Assembly: GCA_002394305.1 (NCBI GenBank)
Contig: DGTM01000059.1
Span: forward strand, 4,321-23,779
Source of the DNA: Prevotellaceae bacterium UBA4336
GTDB lineage: Bacteria > Bacteroidota > Bacteroidia > Bacteroidales > Bacteroidaceae
DNA length: 19,459 nt
Direction: 5' to 3'
Part shown: piece after piece, positions 15,339-19,459 of the stretch
How positions within the stretch are numbered: position 1 is the first letter of the stretch
Layout of the letters: the number at the start of each line of letters is the position of its first letter
Made by a program: the position numbers and the translations under genes
The notes under the pieces: model-generated
What the model was told of the DNA's origin: nothing
What the model saw: the letters and a program-made list of their open reading frames with translations, nothing else
Database searches by the model: none

Positions 15339-16021
15339 AGCACGCCCTCCGGTCCTTCGTTAAAGAGCAGGTCAACAATGCTGAGGTCGGGAAGGAAGCC
15401 GTGCCGCGAGGCAAACATTTGGTAGTAAGCTCCCTCCCTGCTCCCCCTTTGGGGAAGTGTTCCCACCTCGTTGGATTGTCGGGAAGTTTTGGCGGCAATG
15501 AGGCACTCCCCTAAAGGGGGAGCGGGGAGGGGGCTTGTCGTCCTGCTTACCGGCTTGCTGATGTCAAGCAGCGAGGTAACCAGCGCCATGAGCTCTTCGT
15601 TGAAGTCGGCAAGGAACTCCCACTTCTTCTCGTAGAAGGGGGCGAAGTCGTCGGCGTAGTATTCGAAGAAGGGCGACTGCCTGTAGCTGCTTTCAAGGGC
15701 CACCCAGTGCTTGTGCCGCCAGTTGCCGTGGTCGCTGATGCGAACGTCGCGCATCAGGGTCTTGCCCTCCGTCTTGCATACAGGAATGGTGAGCGGAAGC
15801 GCTCCCGACGGGCTGTCAATCAGGCAGCGGTTGCGAAGCGTCTGCTTTGTGAAGTGGTCGTTGACCTCAAGGCATACTTCGTCGGCACGATAGTAGGCGC
15901 TATAGTGCGAAACAGGCGCAAGATAACAGCAAGGCAGAATAGCCCCTCCTAAATCCCCCCAAAGGGGGACTTCCTGTCTTTTTGTCTCTTCCCCTCGGGG
16001 GAGCAGGAGAGGGGTTGCCAT
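15329..16021 (-). CDS. WbqC-like family protein carrying two repeat-derived inserts
   Basis: This 230-residue frame matches the WbqC-like family (PF08889), a conserved Bacteroidota family of unproved function often linked to glycan gene clusters. The usual start region appears as AILPCCYLAPVSHYSAYY, followed by FTKQTLRNRCLI, KHWVALESSYRQSPFFEYY and YYQMFASRHGFLPDLS near the end. Two stretches do not belong to the family: residues 3-27 (element C3, just after the start codon) and 163-198 (element C2). The ATG at 16021 is used because no ATG lies between C3 and the conserved core; without C3 the start would read MAILP. It begins 2 bp after the lepB stop. Confidence 0.82.
   Translation of the reverse strand: MATPLLLPRGEETKRQEVPLWGDLGGAILPCCYLAPVSHYSAYYRADEVCLEVNDHFTKQTLRNRCLIDSPSGALPLTIPVCKTEGKTLMRDVRISDHGNWRHKHWVALESSYRQSPFFEYYADDFAPFYEKKWEFLADFNEELMALVTSLLDISKPVSRTTSPLPAPPLGECLIAAKTSRQSNEVGTLPQRGSREGAYYQMFASRHGFLPDLSIVDLLFNEGPEGVLWL
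15429..15534. repeat. C-rich palindromic element inside the WbqC-like gene, copy C2
   Basis: Arms of 31-32 bp (15429-15459 and 15503-15534) are inverted copies with about five differences, sharing CTCCCCCTTT and GGGGA. They enclose about 43 bp of non-repetitive sequence. The shape is that of a miniature inverted-repeat element. The frame stays open through it on the minus strand, giving about 35 extra residues just before YYQMFASRHGF. Confidence 0.85.
15942..16015. repeat. C-rich palindromic element at the WbqC-like start, copy C3
   Basis: The left arm (15942-15974) and right arm (15986-16015) are imperfect inverted copies around TGTCTTTTTGT. It lies immediately after the ATG and first base of the second codon of the WbqC-like gene. 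The bases GGC occur at both edges on the minus strand, a possible short target duplication. Removing about 75 bp restores ATGGCTATTCTG, a clean start. Confidence 0.8.
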
Positions 16022-16023
16022 TA

Positions 16024-17532
16024 CTATTTAATGTTATCGACCAGCGAGAAGAGTCGGCTCCAGCGGATGTGGTGACCGCTCAGCCAGGGACGGTCAACGT
16101 CGGTGCTCAGCCAGATGAAGATGGGTTTGCCTACGATGTGGTCTTCGGGCACGAAGCCCCAGTAGCGCGAGTCGGCAGAGCAGTGGCGGTTGTCGCCTTG
16201 CATCCAGTAGTAGTCCATCTTGAAGGTGTACTCCGTGGCCTTCTCCCCATTGATGAAGATGTCGCCTTCGGGTGTCACCTTCAGGTCGTTGCCTTCGTAG
16301 ACGCGGATGGGGCGCTCGTAGAGTGCGATGTTCTCGATGGACAGCTTCAGGGTCTCGCCTTTCTTCGGTATCCAGATGGGGCCATAGTTGTCGCATGTCC
16401 AGCCCGTGTAGGCATTCTGCGGATAGAGGCGCTCCGTGTCGTTGTCGGGAACGATTGTCACGCTCTCCACGTAGTCCGTCTGCTTCTCCAGGGCTTCCTT
16501 TGCTTCCTGCGTCAGTGGGATGATGCCCGACATATACATGTCCTGCACGTCCTTCATGCTGAGGCCCAGTTCGTAGATAATCTTGTCGGGGAGATAGTTG
16601 GTAAGCAGCGTCACGCGATAGTTGAACTGCACGTTCTTCGGTGCCGGGTTCTCTTTGCCGTCGAGGTAGATGACGCGGTCGCGTATCTCGAGCGTCTGCC
16701 CGGGCAGGCCGACGCAGCGCTTCACGTAGTTCTCGCGGCGGTCGACGGGGCGCCACCCCACCTTGCCAAAGTCCTGCGGAGCGATGTCGAAATTGAGCCT
16801 GTCCCTCACCAGGGCGCAGTACTTGGCCTGTTCTGCGGGTGGCTGGCTGACGAACTGTCGTCCCAGCTCGCTGACGGTGCTGTAGTACTGATACTGTTCT
16901 GCCGGCGTCATGTCCTGCGGCTTGGGTGGGGTGCCGTTCAGGGCTTGGTAGAAGATCTGGCCGAAGCTCTTGCAAAGCAGGTAGTATTCCGTCTGGAACT
17001 TCGGGTCGCTGACGATGGTGTCGCCTGCGGGATAGTTGAAGACGACGATGTCGTTCAGCTGCACAGGCTTGGGCGTGACGCGCTTGTACTCCCATTGGGG
17101 CCATTCGATGTAGCTCTTGCCGCCGAAGGGCAGCGTGTGCTGGCAGAGCGGCATGTGCAGGGGGGTCTGCGGCACGCGGGGGCCGTAGCTCATCTTGCTG
17201 ACCAGCAGGTAGTCGCCTACGAGCAGGCTCTTCTCGAGCGAGCTGGAGGGGATGGTGTAGTTCTGGAAGAAGAAGATGTTGACGAAGTAGACGGCAACGA
17301 GGGCGAAGACGATGGCATCCACCCAGCTCATGACGGTGCGCACGATGGGGTTCTTTGCCTCCTTCCACCATGTCCAGGGTATGCGGCGGGTGACGTAGGC
17401 GTCGAAGATGAAGGGGATGACGATGATGCCCCACCAGGCATCCACCCAGTAGAGGAAAGCTATGAAGAGGGCAATAAAGAGGATGGCCTTTGCCCAGTCT
17501 TTCTTTGTGGCTTGATATTTCTTTTTGGTCAT
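16024..17532 (-). CDS. lepB: Signal peptidase I (leader peptidase)
   Basis: This 502-residue membrane protease cleaves Sec signal peptides on the outer side of the inner membrane. The ATG at 17532 (MTKKKYQ) is chosen; the frame stays open upstream through the 9-bp repeat array into dapB, but that stretch is only SPI-type tripeptides. Membrane segments lie at about residues 14-29, 33-43 and 68-90. The catalytic Ser98 is in IPSSSLEKSL and Lys271 in YVKRCVGLPG; the late motif GDNRHCSADSRYWGF is intact. The long insert between the Ser and Lys boxes is normal for Bacteroidales LepB. It is downstream of dapB and 2 bp upstream of the WbqC-like gene, an order I recognise as common in Bacteroidales. 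Confidence 0.95.
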   Translation of the reverse strand: MTKKKYQATKKDWAKAILFIALFIAFLYWVDAWWGIIVIPFIFDAYVTRRIPWTWWKEAKNPIVRTVMSWVDAIVFALVAVYFVNIFFFQNYTIPSSSLEKSLLVGDYLLVSKMSYGPRVPQTPLHMPLCQHTLPFGGKSYIEWPQWEYKRVTPKPVQLNDIVVFNYPAGDTIVSDPKFQTEYYLLCKSFGQIFYQALNGTPPKPQDMTPAEQYQYYSTVSELGRQFVSQPPAEQAKYCALVRDRLNFDIAPQDFGKVGWRPVDRRENYVKRCVGLPGQTLEIRDRVIYLDGKENPAPKNVQFNYRVTLLTNYLPDKIIYELGLSMKDVQDMYMSGIIPLTQEAKEALEKQTDYVESVTIVPDNDTERLYPQNAYTGWTCDNYGPIWIPKKGETLKLSIENIALYERPIRVYEGNDLKVTPEGDIFINGEKATEYTFKMDYYWMQGDNRHCSADSRYWGFVPEDHIVGKPIFIWLSTDVDRPWLSGHHIRWSRLFSLVDNIK

Positions 17533-17539
17533 GTTTTTT

Positions 17540-17602
17540 ATGGGACTTATGGGACTTATAGGACTTATGGGACTTATAAGTCTTATAGGACTTATGGGAC
17601 TA
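17540..17602. repeat. Seven tandem 9-bp units (ATRGGACTT), array B2
   Basis: Units begin at 17540, 17549, 17558, 17567, 17576, 17585 and 17594, total 63 bp. The last unit includes the dapB stop codon (17600-17602) and the first ends 7 bp before the lepB start. On the minus (transcribed) strand the unit reads AAGTCCYAT, the same sense as array B1 in its own operon. One minus frame translates as SPI repeats without a stop, in frame with lepB. Confidence 0.85.
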
Positions 17603-18325
17603 TTGGTTCTGGAAATCAAACAGGTCTGCCATCGTGAGCAGGCCGCTGTGCTCCTTTGTGTACTCTGCGGCGAGGACGGCTCCCATAGCGAAGCCGCGGC
17701 GGCCATGTGCGTCGTGGGTGATGCGTATCATGTCCTCGGGCGAGTCGTACGTGATGGTATGTATGCCGGGCACCTCAGCCTGCCGGATGTCGTCGATGCG
17801 GAGAACCTCCGGCTTCGTCTCGTGCAGGCCCCAGCGCTCCTTGCGGTCCAGGTTCGCCACGATTTGTTCAGCCAGGGTGATGGCTGTGCCCGAGGGGGCG
17901 TCCAGCTTGTGGACGTGGTGGGTTTCCACCATGTTGACGTCGTACTGCGTGAAGCGGTTCATGATTTTTGCCAGGTAGGTGTTGACAGCGGAGAAGATGG
18001 CAACGCCTACGCTGAAGTTCGAGGCCCAGAAGAGCGTCTTGCCCTCTTCGGCACAAGCCTTGCGGACCTCTGCCTCGTGGTCCTTCATCCATCCTGTGCT
18101 GCCGCTGACGACTTTCACGCCTGCCGCCCATGCCTTGAGGTAGTTGTCGTAGGCTGTCCATGGCGTAGTGAATTCGATGGCGACGTCGGCGCTGGCGAAG
18201 GCGGGCGAAAGGAACTCGTCCTGGTTGTCGATGTCGATGATGCTGACGATTTCGTGACCGCGCGAAAGGGCTATTTCCTCTATCATGTGCCCCATCTTGC
18301 CGTACCCTATGAGTGCTATTTTCAT
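17600..18325 (-). CDS. dapB: 4-hydroxy-tetrahydrodipicolinate reductase
   Basis: This 241-residue cytoplasmic enzyme performs the NAD(P)H-dependent step of lysine and diaminopimelate synthesis. The nucleotide motif GYGKMG is at residues 7-12, SGSTGW at 74-79 and the catalytic box ETHHVHKLDAPSGTA at 134-148, with H136 and K140 in the places of the catalytic His and Lys of E. coli DapB. Length is on the short side, normal for Bacteroidota. It is the first gene of the leftward operon, with its own promoter about 25 bp upstream. Confidence 0.96.
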   Translation of the reverse strand: MKIALIGYGKMGHMIEEIALSRGHEIVSIIDIDNQDEFLSPAFASADVAIEFTTPWTAYDNYLKAWAAGVKVVSGSTGWMKDHEAEVRKACAEEGKTLFWASNFSVGVAIFSAVNTYLAKIMNRFTQYDVNMVETHHVHKLDAPSGTAITLAEQIVANLDRKERWGLHETKPEVLRIDDIRQAEVPGIHTITYDSPEDMIRITHDAHGRRGFAMGAVLAAEYTKEHSGLLTMADLFDFQNQ

Positions 18326-18347
18326 GTCTTATTTAATAAATTCCATG

Positions 18348-18355
18348 CAAAAGTA
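18348..18355 (-). promoter_or_regulatory. Promoter -7 element for dapB
   Basis: On the minus strand this reads TACTTTTG, matching TAnnTTTG, and places the start near 18341, 16 nt before the dapB ATG. The flanking 10 bases are an exact inverted copy of those around the divergent -7 element at 18378. No good -33 element is seen at the expected spacing. Confidence 0.6.
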
Positions 18356-18377
18356 CTGCTTTTCGCTTAATTTTGCG

Positions 18378-18385
18378 TACTTTTG
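18378..18385 (+). promoter_or_regulatory. Promoter -7 element for the DUF2851 gene
   Basis: TACTTTTG matches TAnnTTTG, with a predicted start near 18392 and a leader of about 28 nt to the ATG at 18420. It is divergent from the dapB promoter, and the two -7 elements are 22 bp apart, so the two polymerases would compete for the same DNA. Confidence 0.6.
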
Positions 18386-18419
18386 CTTCACAAAATAAGT
18401 TAACGGGAGCAAAATAAGC

Positions 18420-19459
18420 ATGGAACGCCTGCTGCACTACGTTTGGAAGCACAGACTGCTGCCTGTGGCGACGCTCACCACGACGGACGGGCAGGAGCTG
18501 GAGGTCATCGACCCCGGTCTGCACAATCGCGACCAGGGCCCCGACTTCTTCAATGCCAAGGTGCGGCTGGGCGGGACGCTCTGGGCGGGCAACGTCGAGG
18601 TGCATCTGCGCTCGTCCGACTGGTACAGGCACGGGCACGACACCGACCCGGCCTACAACAGCGTCGTCCTGCACGTCGTGGGCGAGGTGGACGGCGAGGT
18701 CACGACGGCCGAGGGCAAGACGTTGCCGCAGGTGCGCATCGACATTCCCGAGCGCATCCGGCAGAGCTACGATGAGCTGTGCCGGACAGAGGACTATCCC
18801 CGTTGCCACCGCATCATTCCCTCGTTGCCGACGCTGAAGGTGCACCAGTGGATGGATGCCTTGCTCGTGGAGCGGCTGAAGGAGCGGTCGGAACAGGTGG
18901 CGGCGCGGGCGGAAAGGACGGGCGGCGACTGGGAGCGGGCCACGTTCGTGACGCTGTGCCGCAGCTTCGGGTTCGGCCTGAACGGCGACAGCTTCGAGCG
19001 TTGGGCCATGCGCATTCCCCTGCAGGCCGCAGGCAAGCATCGCGACGACCTGTTCCAGGTGGAGGCGCTCTTCCTGGGCATGGCCGGCCTGACAGACGAC
19101 GTCGGGACCCTGCGAGGCGAGCAGGAGGCCGAGCGGCTCCGGCAGGAGTTCGCCTACCTGCAGCACAAGTTCAGCCTCGACGAGCCGTTGCAGCGCAGCG
19201 ATTGGCGCTTCCTGCGCACACGTCCGGGCAACTTCCCGTCGGTGCGCATCATGCAGATAGCCGAGCTCTACCACAGGGGCAAGGTGCAGATGAGCCGCCT
19301 CCTGGAGGCCAAGAGCGCCGCCGAGCTGCAGGAGTGCCTCGCCGTCCGGGGGACCACGGCAGGCAGCCGGCGCCTGCTCATCATCAACACCGTGGTGCCT
19401 CTGCTCTTTGCCTACGGGCGCCACATCGGCGACGAGGACATCTGCCAGCGTGCCGTCCG
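18420..19459 (+). CDS. DUF2851 family protein, 3' end beyond the window
   Basis: The frame opens at the ATG at 18420 (MERLLHYVWKHRLLP) and runs 346 codons to the window edge with no stop. Family landmarks are DPGLHNRDQGPDFFNA near residue 38, GNVEVHLRSSDWYRHGHD near 60, a central TFVTLCRSFGFGLNGDSFE, and RPGNFPSVRIMQIAELY near 270. The function of DUF2851 is unknown; it is common in Bacteroidota. No signal peptide is visible, so it is likely cytoplasmic. Full members are about 420-430 residues, so roughly 80 residues are missing. Confidence 0.85.
   Translation, partial: MERLLHYVWKHRLLPVATLTTTDGQELEVIDPGLHNRDQGPDFFNAKVRLGGTLWAGNVEVHLRSSDWYRHGHDTDPAYNSVVLHVVGEVDGEVTTAEGKTLPQVRIDIPERIRQSYDELCRTEDYPRCHRIIPSLPTLKVHQWMDALLVERLKERSEQVAARAERTGGDWERATFVTLCRSFGFGLNGDSFERWAMRIPLQAAGKHRDDLFQVEALFLGMAGLTDDVGTLRGEQEAERLRQEFAYLQHKFSLDEPLQRSDWRFLRTRPGNFPSVRIMQIAELYHRGKVQMSRLLEAKSAAELQECLAVRGTTAGSRRLLIINTVVPLLFAYGRHIGDEDICQRAV

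Overview
The window reads as a piece of a Bacteroidales chromosome, most likely Prevotella-like. The evidence is gene content (GH92 and GH76 mannan enzymes, DUF1080, DUF2723, WbqC-like, DUF2851, the dapB-lepB pair), promoter -7 elements of the Bacteroidota form TAnnTTTG, weak Shine-Dalgarno sites, and high GC at third codon positions. That codon bias also creates very long antisense open frames, which are not genes. No rRNA, tRNA, CRISPR array, transposase, integrase or phage gene is visible. The species call is inference.

Layout. (1) 257-6553, plus strand: a four-gene carbohydrate operon. It encodes a Tat-exported Gfo/Idh/MocA oxidoreductase, a DUF1080 (3-keto-disaccharide hydrolase family) protein, a GH92 alpha-mannosidase and a GH76 endo-alpha-1,6-mannanase-like enzyme. 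(2) 6554-7050: no gene; two back-to-back minisatellites (21 bp and 22 bp units) and a promoter. (3) 7051-12031, plus strand: a large DUF2723 membrane protein, a NodB-type polysaccharide deacetylase, and a QueG-like protein with damaged iron-sulfur motifs. (4) 12034-18325, minus strand, transcribed leftward: dapB, lepB, a WbqC-like gene, an RluA-family pseudouridine synthase, a PHP-domain hydrolase and a secreted esterase, tightly packed or overlapping. (5) 18420-end, plus strand: a partial DUF2851 gene, divergent from dapB.

How the genes may work together. The first operon combines classical mannan hydrolysis (GH76 inside the chain, GH92 at the ends) with an oxidoreductase/DUF1080 pair that fits the oxidation-dependent (3-keto) route of glycoside cleavage. 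All four carry export signals, so the work is expected outside the cytoplasm. Most of the rest is housekeeping: lysine/diaminopimelate synthesis, signal peptide cleavage, RNA pseudouridylation and possibly queuosine synthesis.

The most unusual layer is not a gene family but the repeats. At least three kinds of small repeat element lie between genes and, strikingly, inside reading frames without breaking them. A GTTAGAGG-type hairpin sits in queG exactly where the first three Fe-S cysteines should be. C-rich 72-106 bp palindromes sit inside rluA, inside the WbqC-like gene, and at that gene's start codon. Two 63-bp arrays of seven 9-bp units lie in two gene junctions. This resembles the in-frame palindromic elements known from Rickettsia (RPEs), but in a Bacteroidales genome. 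It is the best candidate here for something under-described.
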